From positions 2,418,001-2,482,000 of the forward strand of contig NZ_VFMN01000001.1 in the NCBI RefSeq assembly GCF_006715055.1: a stretch of 64,000 bases of DNA, read 5' to 3'. Below the pieces are notes generated by a model. That model saw nothing but the letters and a program-made list of their open reading frames with translations. It did no database searches and was not told the origin of the DNA. The position numbers and the translations under genes were made by a program. Every line of letters begins with the position of its first letter. The first letter of the stretch is position 1. This stretch comes from Lapillicoccus jejuensis (GTDB lineage Bacteria; Actinomycetota; Actinomycetes; Actinomycetales; Dermatophilaceae). Positions 36,806 to 46,286 of this stretch are shown here, piece after piece.

Positions 36806-38052
36806 CAGTCGTGCATGCTGCCGTCGAGGCGGCGGTTGACCGGCAGGTACCTGCGGACGTACGGATACCGTTCCGCCGCCTCGAGATCCACCTCGACGCC
36901 CAGCCCCGGCACGTCGTCGTCGACCTCCAGGTGCCCGTCCACGAGCCGGTACGACGTCGTGAAGACCTCCGCCGCCGCGTCGGGGTAGCCCATGAACTCC
37001 TGCACCCCGAAGTTGGGGATGGCCACGTCGAGGTGGACGTTGGCCGCCATGCCGATCGGGGAGACGTCGCTCGGCCCGTGGCACCCGGACCGCACCCCGT
37101 GGAGGTCGGCGAGGTCGAGGATCCGCCTCATGTGGGTGATGCCGCCGGTGTGCGTCGTCGCGCAGCGGATGTAGTCGATCCACCGGTTGCTGATGAGCTC
37201 CTGGCAGTCCCAGATCGAGTTGAACACCTCGCCGACCGCGAGGGGGGTCGTCGTCCCGGCCTTGATCGGGGCGAACGCCCGCTGGTCCTCGGCCGGCGTG
37301 ACGTCCTCGAGCCAGAACAGCCGCTGCGGCTCGAGCTCCCTGCCCAGCCACGTCGCCTCGGTGGGGCTGAGCCGGTGGTGGCCGTCGTGCAGGAGGGCGA
37401 AGCCGAAGCCCAGCTCGTCGCGGACCCGCTTCATGAGCCTCGGCACGAAGTCGAGGTAGAGCGGGGTGCTCCACGCCTCCTCGTCCGGGAGGTCGGTGTG
37501 CGCCGGCTCGTAGGCCTCGTCACCGACGTGGACCCCGTACGTCGACGGCAGCCCCGGCACCGAGGCCTGCACCCGCACAGCCGCGTAGCCCTCCTCGAGC
37601 CTGCCGGCGACGGAGGCGACGGCGTCCTCGACCGAGTGCCCCGTGGCGTGCGGGTACGTCATCAGCCGCTCCCGCGCGCGGCCCCCCAGCAGCTGGAACA
37701 CCGGCATGCCGGCGGCCTTGCCCTGCAGGTCCCACAGCGCCTGGTCCACCGCGGAGATCGACGCCATGGTCACCGGCCCGCGGCGCCAGTAGGGGCCGCG
37801 GTAGAGGTACTGCCACAGGTCGCCGATGCGGGACGCGTCCTTGCCGAGCAGGAGCGGTGCGACGTGGTCGCGCAGGTAGGACGCGACGGCGAGCTCACGC
37901 CCGTTGAGCGTCGCGTCGCCCCACCCGACGAGCCCGTCGGTGGTCCCGAGGCGCAGCGTCACGTAGTTGCGCCCCGGGGAGCAGACGACGACGTCGACGT
38001 CCGTGATGGTGCGGGAGCCGTGCCGGGCCCTGGTCGTCCCGAGCGCCGTCAT
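36802..38052 (-). CDS. manD: D-mannonate dehydratase, ManD family (enolase superfamily)
   Basis: A 416-residue member of the ManD/RspA group. Family landmarks are [18 protein letters not shown] at the start, [16 protein letters not shown] near 47, [21 protein letters not shown] near 85, HDGHHRLSP near 219 (the D-x-H motif), [13 protein letters not shown] near 247 and the WGY-like end [10 protein letters not shown]. It dehydrates D-mannonate (some relatives D-gluconate) to 2-keto-3-deoxygluconate. The ATG at 38052 overlaps the transporter stop by ATGA, and its stop overlaps the kinase GTG. With the fructuronate reductase at 39550 and the kinase it forms a complete fructuronate to KDPG route. 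High- and low-activity ManD types cannot be separated here with certainty. Confidence 0.88.
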   Translation of the reverse strand: MTALGTTRARHGSRTITDVDVVVCSPGRNYVTLRLGTTDGLVGWGDATLNGRELAVASYLRDHVAPLLLGKDASRIGDLWQYLYRGPYWRRGPVTMASISAVDQALWDLQGKAAGMPVFQLLGGRARERLMTYPHATGHSVEDAVASVAGRLEEGYAAVRVQASVPGLPSTYGVHVGDEAYEPAHTDLPDEEAWSTPLYLDFVPRLMKRVRDELGFGFALLHDGHHRLSPTEATWLGRELEPQRLFWLEDVTPAEDQRAFAPIKAGTTTPLAVGEVFNSIWDCQELISNRWIDYIRCATTHTGGITHMRRILDLADLHGVRSGCHGPSDVSPIGMAANVHLDVAIPNFGVQEFMGYPDAAAEVFTTSYRLVDGHLEVDDDVPGLGVEVDLEAAERYPYVRRYLPVNRRLDGSMHDW

Positions 38053-39476
38053 GCGTCGTGCCGCGCCACCGCGCGGGCGACCCGGGCCTCCTCCTGCTCC
38101 ACGTAGCCGTACATCTCCGGGAGGATGAACTTGGCCGACAGGAAGCCGATGCCCGAGAGGACGGCCACGGCGAGCGTGGCCCAGACCTTGCCCCACGCGT
38201 CGGTCATGACGGGGAAGATGAACGCGCCGAAGAACGACGCCGCCTTGACGAACGTGTAGGCGAAGCCGGAGGCGGTGGCCTTGAACCGCGGCGGCGCGAC
38301 CATCGAGACGATGGTCATGCCGTTGGACGCGTCCCAGTAGTGACCCCACATGAGGATGCAGGCACCGATGACGATGAGCCACTTGATGTCGGCGCCGAGG
38401 GCGTAGGCGCCGATGACGAGACCGAGGAACGCGAGCCCGAAGCCCCACATGGCCACGCCGCGGTGACCGATGCGCGGGAGCATGAGCGGGGCGACGAACC
38501 CGGAGATCGTGGCGAGCACGTAGATGCCGGCGGTGACGAGGTTCGTCCCGGTGATGTTCGTGTTGCCGACGCTGCCGGTCACGCCGACCCCGGCGGAGAC
38601 GAGGATGACGGGCAGGTAGAAGCCGAACGCCGTGAACTCGGCTCCCTGGCAGGCGTTGGAGATCCAGCCGAAGATCGTGGCCCGCTTCTTGACCGGGTCG
38701 GCGAAGATGACCCGCAGGAAGTCGCCCACCTTGGGCTTCTCCATCGTCACGTCCTCGTCGGGGAGCATGTCCAGCGGGTCGTCGAAGAGCTTCTGCGACG
38801 CGGCCTTGGCCTTGACGAACTGGCCGCGCTGCAGCAGCGAGAGCGGCGTCTCCGGCAGGTTGAGCCGGGCGAGCAGGAGGACGAGGGCCGGGATGGCGCC
38901 GAGCGCCAGGGCCACGCGCCACAGGATCTCGTGGTCCATGCCGGTGACGTACATGACGGTGATGACGAGGATCGAGAAGACCTCGCCGAGGCCGAACATG
39001 AACTGCCAGCGGCTGCCCATGATCTCGCGCTTGCCCTTGGGCATCGACTCCATGATGTAGGCGTAGCCGTTGGAGATGTCGCTGCCGAGCGGGATGCCGA
39101 TGAGGAAGCGGATGATGATGAGGTCGACGATGTTCTGGGAGAAGCCCTGGGCGACGGCCAGGACGATGAACAGGACCATGGTGAGGATGAACACGCGCTT
39201 GCGACCGAGCCGGTCGGCGACGTAGCCGCCGAGCAGGGCGCCGACGAGCGCGCCGCCCTGGACCGCCGCGGTGGCGAGCCCGAGCTCGACGGCCGAGGGG
39301 TCGTACTCGGCCTTGATGAAGATGAGGACGAAGGAGATCGCGTAGAGGTCCCAGGCCTCGATGAGGATGGTGGCGATCATCATCCAGCCGCCCCGGTTGC
39401 TGGAGGCGGTGCCGTCCTTGTCGAGCAGGACCGCGGTCGCCTCGTCGGACAACCGGCGGATGGTGCCGTGGTCCAT
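38049..39476 (-). CDS. MFS transporter, sugar-porter-like
   Basis: A 475-residue major facilitator protein with about 12 membrane helices. Typical loop motifs are [14 protein letters not shown] near residue 84 (loop 2-3, the MFS D-R-x-G-R-K/R signature) and [22 protein letters not shown] near 123; the central loop (about 215-260) is long and charged. The ATG at 39476 follows GAGGGAG by five bases and is preferred to a GTG six bases earlier that would sit on this ribosome site. It overlaps manD by ATGA at its end. It probably imports the sugar acid (galactonate, gluconate, gulonate or a hexuronate) degraded by the flanking enzymes. Confidence 0.88.
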   Translation of the reverse strand: MDHGTIRRLSDEATAVLLDKDGTASSNRGGWMMIATILIEAWDLYAISFVLIFIKAEYDPSAVELGLATAAVQGGALVGALLGGYVADRLGRKRVFILTMVLFIVLAVAQGFSQNIVDLIIIRFLIGIPLGSDISNGYAYIMESMPKGKREIMGSRWQFMFGLGEVFSILVITVMYVTGMDHEILWRVALALGAIPALVLLLARLNLPETPLSLLQRGQFVKAKAASQKLFDDPLDMLPDEDVTMEKPKVGDFLRVIFADPVKKRATIFGWISNACQGAEFTAFGFYLPVILVSAGVGVTGSVGNTNITGTNLVTAGIYVLATISGFVAPLMLPRIGHRGVAMWGFGLAFLGLVIGAYALGADIKWLIVIGACILMWGHYWDASNGMTIVSMVAPPRFKATASGFAYTFVKAASFFGAFIFPVMTDAWGKVWATLAVAVLSGIGFLSAKFILPEMYGYVEQEEARVARAVARHDA

Positions 39477-39549
39477 GGTCACTCCCTCACGTCGTCGTGG
39501 TGGTGGGTCGGTGGTTCTCGGGTGGGCTCGCTACCCGGTCGGGAGCCCC

Positions 39550-40974
39550 TCAGGCCGTCAGGGCCGGGGTGCTCCTGGCCATCGAGCGGATCAGCGCGGC
39601 GGCCGGGTGGCGGCGCAGGTCGGCCAGCAGCTCGCCCACCCGGTCGACGAAGGACGTCCGTGTCGTGAGGTCGTGGCCGAGCAGCGCGGCGTCCACGAGC
39701 GCGGCGTGGGCGAGGTCGTGCGGGCCGCGGGCGGCGGCTGCGAGGGAGCGGACCCGGTCACGGACCGGCTCGTGCAGGCCGATGGTGGGGATGGTGACCG
39801 CGTCGGCGTCGGCGGTGACCCGCAGCCAGGCGGCCACGAGCAGCGCCAGGTGCTCGGGCACGGACCCTCGGGCGGTGTGCCACGCGACCGCGGCCGGCAC
39901 CCGCTGGGTCAGCTTGAGCGAGCCGTCGGACCCGACCTGCTCGGTGAGGTGGCGCAGGTCGTGGTTGAGGAACCGCCGGAAGACCTGGGCGCGGTAGGCG
40001 GCCGCGTCGAACCCGGCCGGCAGGGGGATGGTCGGCTCCATCTCGTCGCCGAGGGCGCGGTCGGCCAGGGCGCGCAGGTCGGGATCGGCCGCCGCGTCGG
40101 CGATCTCGGTCCGCCCGGTCAGGAGGCCGAGGTAGGCGAGCATCGAGTTGGGGGCGTTGAGCAGCCGCAGCTTGACCAGCTCGTAGGCGCCGACCTCGCC
40201 GCTGAGGACCGCCCCGGCGGACTCCCAGGCCGGGCGGGGTGCGGTGAAGCCGGAGGCGTCCAGCACCCACATCGAGAACGGCTCGGCCGGCACGGGTACG
40301 GCGTCGCTGATCCCGGCCGCGGCCACGGCTCGCCGGGTGGCCTCGGTGGTGCGCGGCACGATCCGGTCGACCATCGTGTCAGGCGTGCCCGCCGCGTCGA
40401 GGACCGTGCGGACCGCCGCGCCCTCGCGGGGCGGCAGCAGCGCGGCGTACTGCTCGAGCACCGCGCGCAGGGCGGCGCCGTTGTGCCCGACGTTGTCGCA
40501 GCTGACGAGGTCGACCGGGGCGCCGTGGTCGGCACGGGCGAGCAGGCCCGCGGCGAGCAGGCCGACGGCGGTGGTCGGCGGGGCCTCGAGCGTCGCGTCG
40601 CGGCGGATGCCCGGGTCGGTGAGGTCGAGGTCGTGGCCGCCGGGGCGGAAGGCGTACCCCTTCTCGGTGACCGTGAGGGTGACCGTCGTCGTCGCCTCGT
40701 CCGCGAGGGCGGCCACGACGGCGACCGGCTGGTCGGCGGCGAGGAGCACCTCGTCGACGACCTCGACGGTGAGCGGCGCCGCGGCGTCGGGGCCCACCTC
40801 GAGGACGGTGTAGCGCCCGCGCTGGGCACGCAGGGCGGCGACGAGCTCGCGGTTGCGCAGGCTCACCCCGGTGATGCGCCGGTCGCTCCCGGTGACGCGG
40901 TTGGCCGCCTGGGTGTAGACGGCCTGGTGGGCCCGGTGGAAGCTGCCCAGGCCGAGGTGCACGACGCGGCTCAC
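39550..40974 (-). CDS. uxuB: Mannitol dehydrogenase family protein, probably D-fructuronate reductase
   Basis: A 474-residue long-chain polyol dehydrogenase. The NAD-binding start VVHLGLGSFHRAHQAVY is at residue 4; DLVSCDNVGHNGAAL near 155, VDRIVPRTTE near 202 and KLRLLNAPNSMLAYLG near 268 (with the catalytic Lys) are family motifs. Next to manD and a KDG-type kinase it most likely reduces D-fructuronate to D-mannonate; mannitol or tagaturonate reductases are the alternatives. The start is GTG 40974 with GAGGAGGTGAC directly upstream. It heads the minus-strand cluster and shares the 144-bp divergent promoter region with the IclR regulator. Confidence 0.85.
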   Translation of the reverse strand: MSRVVHLGLGSFHRAHQAVYTQAANRVTGSDRRITGVSLRNRELVAALRAQRGRYTVLEVGPDAAAPLTVEVVDEVLLAADQPVAVVAALADEATTTVTLTVTEKGYAFRPGGHDLDLTDPGIRRDATLEAPPTTAVGLLAAGLLARADHGAPVDLVSCDNVGHNGAALRAVLEQYAALLPPREGAAVRTVLDAAGTPDTMVDRIVPRTTEATRRAVAAAGISDAVPVPAEPFSMWVLDASGFTAPRPAWESAGAVLSGEVGAYELVKLRLLNAPNSMLAYLGLLTGRTEIADAAADPDLRALADRALGDEMEPTIPLPAGFDAAAYRAQVFRRFLNHDLRHLTEQVGSDGSLKLTQRVPAAVAWHTARGSVPEHLALLVAAWLRVTADADAVTIPTIGLHEPVRDRVRSLAAAARGPHDLAHAALVDAALLGHDLTTRTSFVDRVGELLADLRRHPAAALIRSMARSTPALTA

Positions 40975-41001
40975 GTCACCTCCTCGCCACGGTCGGGGTG
41001 C

Positions 41002-41018
41002 GTTCCGGTTGACGGAAC
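41002..41018. promoter_or_regulatory. Likely IclR operator in the divergent promoter region
   Basis: A perfect inverted repeat GTTCCG-GTTGA-CGGAAC lies midway between the fructuronate reductase (40974, minus) and iclR-type (41119, plus) starts. It overlaps a TTGACG -35-like hexamer at 41009-41014 with TGAAAT 18 bases further (41033-41038). GTTCC/GGAAC palindromes are typical of IclR-family sites. A further half-site-like GGGAAC is at 41041-41046. Confidence 0.65.
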
Positions 41019-41118
41019 GTCATTCAGTCAGGTGAAATCTCGGGAACAGTAGGCCTCGACGACTCGTTGCGCAAGGGCGCACGGGCAGGGACGGTGCCCG
41101 GCATGGACAGGAGGCGTC

Positions 41119-41859
41119 GTGACCGACACCGGGACGGCGTCCGGGCACAAGCTGCTCGGCCTGCTCGAGGCCCTCGGCGCGGTGGAGCGGCCGCAGCGCC
41201 TCGGCGAGCTGGCCGAGCGGACCGGGCTGACCAAGCCGACGGTCCACCGGCTGCTCGGCGTGCTCGCCGACTCGGGGTGGGCGGTGCAGCGCGACGGCGG
41301 CTTCTACGAGCTGGGACCGCGCGCCCGAGCGCTCGGCCACGCCGACGCCGAGTGGGGCGACGGCGTCGAGAGCGCCATCCACCAGCTGGCCACGGCGACG
41401 AACCAGACCGTCCACGTCGCGGTGCTCGCCGACGGGGAGGTGCTCTACACCCACAAGGCCACCGCGCCCCAGGCCTTCATCATGCGCTCGCGGGTCGGCT
41501 CCCGGATGCCCGCGCACTCGACCGCCGTCGGCAAGGCCATGCTCGCCACGCTCCCCGAGCCGCGCCTCGTGGCCCTGCTCACGGCCCGGGGCCTGCCGGC
41601 GCGGACGCCCGCGACGCACACCGACGTGGACGAGCTGCTGGCCGAGCTGGCCACGGTGCGGGAGTGCGGCTACGCCCTCGACCGCGAGGAGAACGAGGTC
41701 AACGTCCGGTGCATGGCCGTCCCGATCCGGTTGGGGGACAACGGGATCGCCGGCGTGAGCATCTCGACCATCACGTTCCTCACCCCGGAGGCCGAGCTGC
41801 TGGGCCTGCTGCCCAGCCTGCGCGACACGGCGGCCCGCGTCGTCGCCGCCCTGTCCTGA
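41119..41859 (+). CDS. IclR-family transcriptional regulator
   Basis: A 246-residue regulator. Residues about 1-70 form the winged helix-turn-helix (LGELAERTGLTKPTVHRLLGVLADSGW); residues about 75-245 are the effector-binding domain (ALGHADAEWGD, HSTAVGKAMLATLPE near 130, and VSISTITFLTPEAE near the end). In its neighbourhood it is most simply a KdgR-like repressor that senses 2-keto-3-deoxygluconate or a phosphorylated product and controls the divergent catabolic operon. The GTG at 41119 follows AGGAGG by four bases. It ends in the same CTGTCCTGA as the convergent dehydrogenase gene. Confidence 0.9.
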   Translation: MTDTGTASGHKLLGLLEALGAVERPQRLGELAERTGLTKPTVHRLLGVLADSGWAVQRDGGFYELGPRARALGHADAEWGDGVESAIHQLATATNQTVHVAVLADGEVLYTHKATAPQAFIMRSRVGSRMPAHSTAVGKAMLATLPEPRLVALLTARGLPARTPATHTDVDELLAELATVRECGYALDREENEVNVRCMAVPIRLGDNGIAGVSISTITFLTPEAELLGLLPSLRDTAARVVAALS

Positions 41860-41909
41860 GCCTCGGCCCGGCCGGGATGCGGCCGGGATGCGGGCCGGGA
41901 TCAGGACAG
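41851..41909. terminator. Bidirectional hairpin containing both stop codons
   Basis: CTGTCCTGA at 41851-41859 (end of the IclR gene) is the exact complement of TCAGGACAG at 41901-41909 (end of the dehydrogenase gene on the minus strand). Inside, CGGCCCG (41864-41870) pairs with CGGGCCG (41891-41897). The loop carries two copies of GGCCGGGATGC in tandem. The stem therefore includes the last codons and stops of both convergent genes. Confidence 0.7.
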
Positions 41910-42911
41910 CTCGAGGACGACCTTCGAGGACCGGCCCGGGTCGAGGGCGACGTCCATCGCCCGCGCCACGTCGGCGAGCGGGAAGGTGTGGGTCACGACG
42001 TGACCGAAGCGGTCGTCGGTGGCCAGCAGGTGCAGCGCCTCGTCGATCTCGTCGGTGAACCGGAAGGCGCCCCGCAGCGTGATCTCCCGCGACACGAGGG
42101 CCCCGAGCGCCACCGACAGGTCCCCGCCCGGCAGGCTGCCCACCTGCACCACCGTGCCGCCGCGCACCACGGACGCGATCGCCGTGCTCAGCCCGCGGGG
42201 CGACCCCGACGCCTCGACCGCGACGTCGTGGGCCAGCTCCGGCACCGGCTCGCGGTCGACGCGGACGGTCCTCGTCGCCCCGACGAGGTGGGCGACCTCC
42301 AGGGCCTTGTCCTGCAGGTCGGTCGCGGTGACCTCGGCGGCCCCCCGCGCCGCGGCGGCCGCGACGACGAGGGCGCCGATCGGACCGGCCCCGGTGACGA
42401 GCACGCGCCGGCCCCGCACGTCCCCCGCCCGGTCGAGCGCGTGCAGGGCGACCCCGAGCGGCTCGGCGAGCACGGCCCGGTCGAGCTCGAGCCCCTGCGG
42501 CAGCGGGCGGAGCTGGTCGAGCCGGACGACCGTGTGCTCGGCGAAGCCGCCCTGGGTCTGCGGGTCGCTGGCGGCGGAGCCGAGGTAGCGGGCGTTGCGG
42601 CACGTGTTGGGGTGGCCGGCGAGGCACTCGGGGCAGCGGTGGTCGGCATAGGCCGGGTGGATGGCGACCTTCGTGCCGGGGGCGTGCCGGCCGCTCGGGT
42701 CGAGGTCGACGGTGCCGACGACCTCGTGACCGAGCACGAGCGGCCCCTGCAGGACGAAGCTGCCCACCCGACCGTCGAGGTAGTAGTGCAGGTCCGAGCC
42801 GCAGATGCCGCCGTGCGTCATGCGCACGCGCACCTCGCCCTCGCCCGGGTCGGGGACGGGGCGCTCCTCGACGCGCAGGTCACGGGCGGCGTGGACGACG
42901 ACGGCCTTCAT
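41901..42911 (-). CDS. Zinc-dependent alcohol dehydrogenase, L-idonate/L-gulonate 5-dehydrogenase type
   Basis: A 336-residue medium-chain dehydrogenase. Catalytic zinc ligands are in GGICGSDLHYYLDGRVG near 37 and GHEVVGTV near 62; the structural zinc site HRCPECLAGHPNTCRNARY near 90 has its four cysteines. The Rossmann motif is VTGAGPIGALVVAA near 168. The HYYLDGRVG wording is typical of IdnD/RspB proteins. It could oxidise L-idonate to 5-ketogluconate, or L-gulonate to D-fructuronate; the neighbouring fructuronate reductase and ManD favour the second, as known for RspA/RspB-type clusters. The ATG is at 42911. It is convergent with the regulator and shares a hairpin with it. Confidence 0.85.
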   Translation of the reverse strand: MKAVVVHAARDLRVEERPVPDPGEGEVRVRMTHGGICGSDLHYYLDGRVGSFVLQGPLVLGHEVVGTVDLDPSGRHAPGTKVAIHPAYADHRCPECLAGHPNTCRNARYLGSAASDPQTQGGFAEHTVVRLDQLRPLPQGLELDRAVLAEPLGVALHALDRAGDVRGRRVLVTGAGPIGALVVAAAAARGAAEVTATDLQDKALEVAHLVGATRTVRVDREPVPELAHDVAVEASGSPRGLSTAIASVVRGGTVVQVGSLPGGDLSVALGALVSREITLRGAFRFTDEIDEALHLLATDDRFGHVVTHTFPLADVARAMDVALDPGRSSKVVLELS

Positions 42912-42954
42912 GGGCGGCCATTCTGCACCCGGGCCCGGACGGCGGTCGGGGCGC

Positions 42955-44118
42955 TCAGGAGTGGTCGTAGGCGGCGAGCAGGCGGTCGGCGGCGACGGTG
43001 GCGGGGAGCTCACCGGCGAGGACGGCACGCCGCACGTCGTCCTGCACGGCGCGGACGCCGGGGGAGTGGCGCAGCCGCTGGTCGAGCTCGTCCCGGACGA
43101 GGGCCCAGGTGAAGTCGAGCTGCTGGCCGGCGCGCTTGGCCGCGAGGCCGTCCTCGCCGAGGTGGTCGCGGTGGCGCAGCACCTGCGCCCACACCTCGTC
43201 GACACCGCGGTCGTGCAGCGCCGAGCAGGTGACGACCGACGGCACCCACTCGTCCTTGCCGCGGACCAGCCGCAGGGCGCCGTACAGCTCGCGCGCGGCG
43301 CCCTTGGCCGTGGTCTCCTGGTCGCCGTCGGCCTTGTTGACCGCGACGACGTCGGCGATCTCGAGGATCCCCTTCTTGATGCCCTGGAGCTGGTCACCGG
43401 TGCGGGCCAGGGTGAGGAAGAGGAAGGTGTCGACCATGCCGGCGACGGTGATCTCGCTCTGCCCGACGCCGACGGTCTCGACGAGCACGACGTCGTACGA
43501 CGCCGCCTCGAGGACCGTCATCGCCTGGACGGTGGCCCGGGCGACCCCGCCGAGGGTGCCGGCCGCCGGCGACGGGCGCACGTACGCGTCCGGGTCGGCC
43601 GCGAGCCGCGCCATCCGGGTCTTGTCGCCGAGCACGGACCCGCCGGTGCGCACCGAGGACGGGTCGACGGCGAGCACCCCGACCCGGTGGCCGTCGGCGG
43701 TGAGCCGGGTCCCGAGCGCCTCGACGAAGGTCGACTTGCCGACCCCGGGCACACCCGACACCCCGACCCGCACCGCCCGCGACCGCACGCCGGCCAAGGG
43801 CCGCGAATCGGATTCGGGGCGCTCGGCTCCCGTCGTGACCCGAGCCGAGTGGCCCGAATCCGAGTCGGCCGAGCCACTCGAATCGGAGTCGATGAGCTCG
43901 GCTCCCGTCGTGCCCCGAGCCGAGCGGACCGAATCCGATTCGCGGTCGTCGACCAGGGCCGTCAGGAGCTCGCGCGCGGCCGCGCGGTGCGCGGGACGGC
44001 GCGACTCGACGAGGGTGATGGCGCGCGAGACGTCGGCGCGGCGGCCGGCGCGGACGCCCTCGAGGAGGGCGTCGACGTCGACGGCCCGCCCGCCGGACGA
44101 CCCGCCGGAAGCGCTCAG
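42955..44118 (-). CDS. meaB: MeaB/ArgK-type GTPase chaperone of methylmalonyl-CoA mutase, with an in-frame palindromic insertion
   Basis: A 387-residue G3E GTPase that protects and reloads the B12 mutase. Residues about 17-55 hold the conserved helical N-terminus ([19 protein letters not shown], then [17 protein letters not shown]). The GTPase domain starts near 111 with Walker [13 protein letters not shown] (119-130), then [11 protein letters not shown] and VNKADGD (NKxD). Residues about 59-106 are an extra, Ser/Asp-rich insert encoded by two copies of a 64-bp palindrome (43804-43942), read in frame. No ATG, GTG or TTG precedes the N-terminus; the likely start is CTG 44118 in a CTGA overlap with the mutB stop. 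A TTG at 43797 would delete both N-terminal helix and insert, so I reject it. Start confidence is moderate. Confidence 0.8.
   Translation of the reverse strand: MSASGGSSGGRAVDVDALLEGVRAGRRADVSRAITLVESRRPAHRAAARELLTALVDDRESDSVRSARGTTGAELIDSDSSGSADSDSGHSARVTTGAERPESDSRPLAGVRSRAVRVGVSGVPGVGKSTFVEALGTRLTADGHRVGVLAVDPSSVRTGGSVLGDKTRMARLAADPDAYVRPSPAAGTLGGVARATVQAMTVLEAASYDVVLVETVGVGQSEITVAGMVDTFLFLTLARTGDQLQGIKKGILEIADVVAVNKADGDQETTAKGAARELYGALRLVRGKDEWVPSVVTCSALHDRGVDEVWAQVLRHRDHLGEDGLAAKRAGQQLDFTWALVRDELDQRLRHSPGVRAVQDDVRRAVLAGELPATVAADRLLAAYDHS
43804..43942. repeat. Two tandem 64-bp palindromic elements inside meaB
   Basis: Copy 1 is 43804-43867, copy 2 is 43879-43942, 11 bases apart (period 75 bases = 25 codons). 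Each begins CGAATCGGA(T/G)TCG, ends CGAATCCGA(G/T)TCG and has a centre CTCGGCTCCC, GTCGTG, then CCCGAGCCGAG. The layout and length equal the intergenic copy at 20683-20746. On the minus strand both are translated in the same frame into similar peptides ([15 protein letters not shown] and [15 protein letters not shown]). Confidence 0.9.
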
Positions 44119-46286
44119 TGGCCCAGCTGCTCGCGCAGCCGCGCCAGCAGGTCGAGGGCGGACTCGGCGATGACCGTGCCGGGCAGGAAGACCGCCGCGG
44201 CGCCCATCTCCTTGAGCCGGGGGACGTCATCGGGCGGGATGACGCCGCCGATGACGACCATGATGTCGCCGCGGCCCTGCCCGGCCAGCGCCTCGCGCAG
44301 CGCCGGCAGCAGCGCGAGGTGGCCCGCGGCGAGCGAGCTGACCCCGACGATGTGCACGTCGTTGTCGACCGCCTGCTGCGCGACTTCCTCGGGCGTGGAG
44401 AACAGCGGGCCCACGTCGACGTCGAACCCCATGTCGGCGAAGGCGGAGACGATGACCTTCTGCCCGCGGTCGTGGCCGTCCTGGCCCATCTTCGCGACGA
44501 GGATGCGCGGGCGCCGGCCCTCCGCCTCCTCGAACTCGGCCGTCGCCTCGAGCACCTGCGGGACGAGACCGCCACCCCCGCCGGTCGACTCGTCGCGGTA
44601 CACGCCGCTGATCGTACGGATCGTCGCCTGGTAGCGGCCGTAGACCTTCTCCAGCGCCTCGCTGATCTCGCCGACCGTCGCCTTCGCGCGCGCCGCGTCG
44701 ACGGCGAGCGCGAGCAGGTTGCCATCGAGCCCCGACCCGCCGCCGGTCTCCGCCGAGCGGGTGAGCGCCTCGAGGGAACGCCGTACGGCGTCGTCGTCGC
44801 GCTCCGCGCGCAGCCGCTCCAGCTTGGCGATCTGCTGCCGGTAGACCGCGTCGTTGTCGACGCGCAGGACGTCGAGCTGGTCCTCGGCGGCGAGCCGGTA
44901 GGTGTTGACGCCGATGACCTTCTGCAACCCCGCGTCGATCCGCGCCTGGGTGCGGGCGGCGGCCTCCTCGATGCGCATCTTGGGGATGCCCTGCTCGATC
45001 GCGGCCGCCATCCCGCCGGCCTGCTCGGCCTCCTGGATGTGCGCCCACGCCTTCTCGGCCAGGTCGTGGGTGAGCCGCTCGACGTAGTACGAGCCCGCCC
45101 ACGGGTCGATGGTGTGCGTCGTCCCGGACTCCTGCTGCAGCAGCAGCTGGGTGTTGCGGGCGATCCGCGCGGAGAAGTCGGTCGGCAGCGCGATGGCCTC
45201 GTCGAGCGCATTGGTGTGCAGGCTCTGGGTGTGGCCCTGCGTCGCGGCCATCGCCTCGAGGCAGGTGCGAGCGACGTTGTTGAACGGGTCCTGCGCGGCG
45301 AGCGACCAGCCGGAGGTCTGGCTGTGCGTGCGCAGGCTGAGCGACTTAGGGTTCTGCGGGTCGAACTGGCGCACCAGCCGCGCCCACAGCGCCCGGGCCG
45401 CGCGGAGCTTGGCGACCTCCATGAAGACGTTCATCCCGATGGCCCAGAAGAACGACAGCCGCGGCGCGAACTGGTCGATGGTCAGCCCGGTCGCGAGCCC
45501 GGCGCGGACGTACTCGACGCCGTCGGCGAGCGTGTAGGCCAGCTCGAGGTCGGCCGTCGCCCCGGCCTCCTGCATGTGGTAGCCGGAGATGGAGATCGAG
45601 TTGAAGCGCGGCATCCGCGCGGACGTGAACCCGAAGATGTCGGAGATGATCCGCATCGACGGCGCCGGCGGGTAGATGTAGGTGTTGCGGACCATGAACT
45701 CCTTGAGGATGTCGTTCTGGATGGTCCCCGACAGCTGCTCAGGGCTCACCCCCTGCTCCTCGGCCGCGGCGACGTAGAGCGCGAGGACGGGCAGCACCGC
45801 GCCGTTCATCGTCATCGACACCGACATCTTGTCCAGCGGGATCCCGTCGAACAGCGTCCGCGCGTCGAGGATCGAGTCGATCGCGACCCCCGCCATCCCG
45901 ACGTCGCCGCGCACCCGCGGGTGGTCGGAGTCGTAGCCGCGGTGGGTCGCGAGGTCGAAGGCGACCGACAGCCCCTTCTGCCCGGCCGCGAGGTTGCGCC
46001 GGTAGAACGCGTTCGACTCCTCGGCCGTCGAGAACCCGGCGTACTGCCGGATCGTCCACGGCTGCGTCGTGTACATCGTCGGGTAGGGCCCGCGCAGGAA
46101 CGGCGCGAGACCCGGCCACGTGTCGAGCGCGTCGAGACCCTCGAGGTGCTCCGGCCCGTAGACCGGCAGCACGTCGATGCCCTCCGGGGAGAGCCACGGC
46201 TGCCCGTACGACGCCGCGGATCTGCTTGTCGCCGTAGGTTGCCCGCCCTCCAGGGGCAGATCGGCGAAGCTGCTCGGGATGCTCAT
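44115..46286 (-). CDS. mutB: Methylmalonyl-CoA mutase, large (B12-binding) subunit
   Basis: A 723-residue mutase large subunit. The TIM-barrel domain has [27 protein letters not shown] near residue 70 and [11 protein letters not shown] near 325; the C-terminal B12 domain has [14 protein letters not shown] near 600 with the D-x-H-x-x-G motif whose His binds cobalt. It interconverts (R)-methylmalonyl-CoA and succinyl-CoA. The ATG at 46286 follows GGAGG by seven bases and overlaps the mutA stop by ATGA. Its own stop overlaps the probable CTG start of meaB. The mutA-mutB-meaB order is the usual one, and the locus links to propionyl-CoA produced or used through carboxylases such as the one at 21515. 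Confidence 0.97.
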   Translation of the reverse strand: MSIPSSFADLPLEGGQPTATSRSAASYGQPWLSPEGIDVLPVYGPEHLEGLDALDTWPGLAPFLRGPYPTMYTTQPWTIRQYAGFSTAEESNAFYRRNLAAGQKGLSVAFDLATHRGYDSDHPRVRGDVGMAGVAIDSILDARTLFDGIPLDKMSVSMTMNGAVLPVLALYVAAAEEQGVSPEQLSGTIQNDILKEFMVRNTYIYPPAPSMRIISDIFGFTSARMPRFNSISISGYHMQEAGATADLELAYTLADGVEYVRAGLATGLTIDQFAPRLSFFWAIGMNVFMEVAKLRAARALWARLVRQFDPQNPKSLSLRTHSQTSGWSLAAQDPFNNVARTCLEAMAATQGHTQSLHTNALDEAIALPTDFSARIARNTQLLLQQESGTTHTIDPWAGSYYVERLTHDLAEKAWAHIQEAEQAGGMAAAIEQGIPKMRIEEAAARTQARIDAGLQKVIGVNTYRLAAEDQLDVLRVDNDAVYRQQIAKLERLRAERDDDAVRRSLEALTRSAETGGGSGLDGNLLALAVDAARAKATVGEISEALEKVYGRYQATIRTISGVYRDESTGGGGGLVPQVLEATAEFEEAEGRRPRILVAKMGQDGHDRGQKVIVSAFADMGFDVDVGPLFSTPEEVAQQAVDNDVHIVGVSSLAAGHLALLPALREALAGQGRGDIMVVIGGVIPPDDVPRLKEMGAAAVFLPGTVIAESALDLLARLREQLGH

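Noticed and set aside
42955-43797. meaB starting at TTG 43797
   Set aside because: It would remove the conserved N-terminal helices that are in frame upstream and intact; TTG there also lacks a ribosome site.
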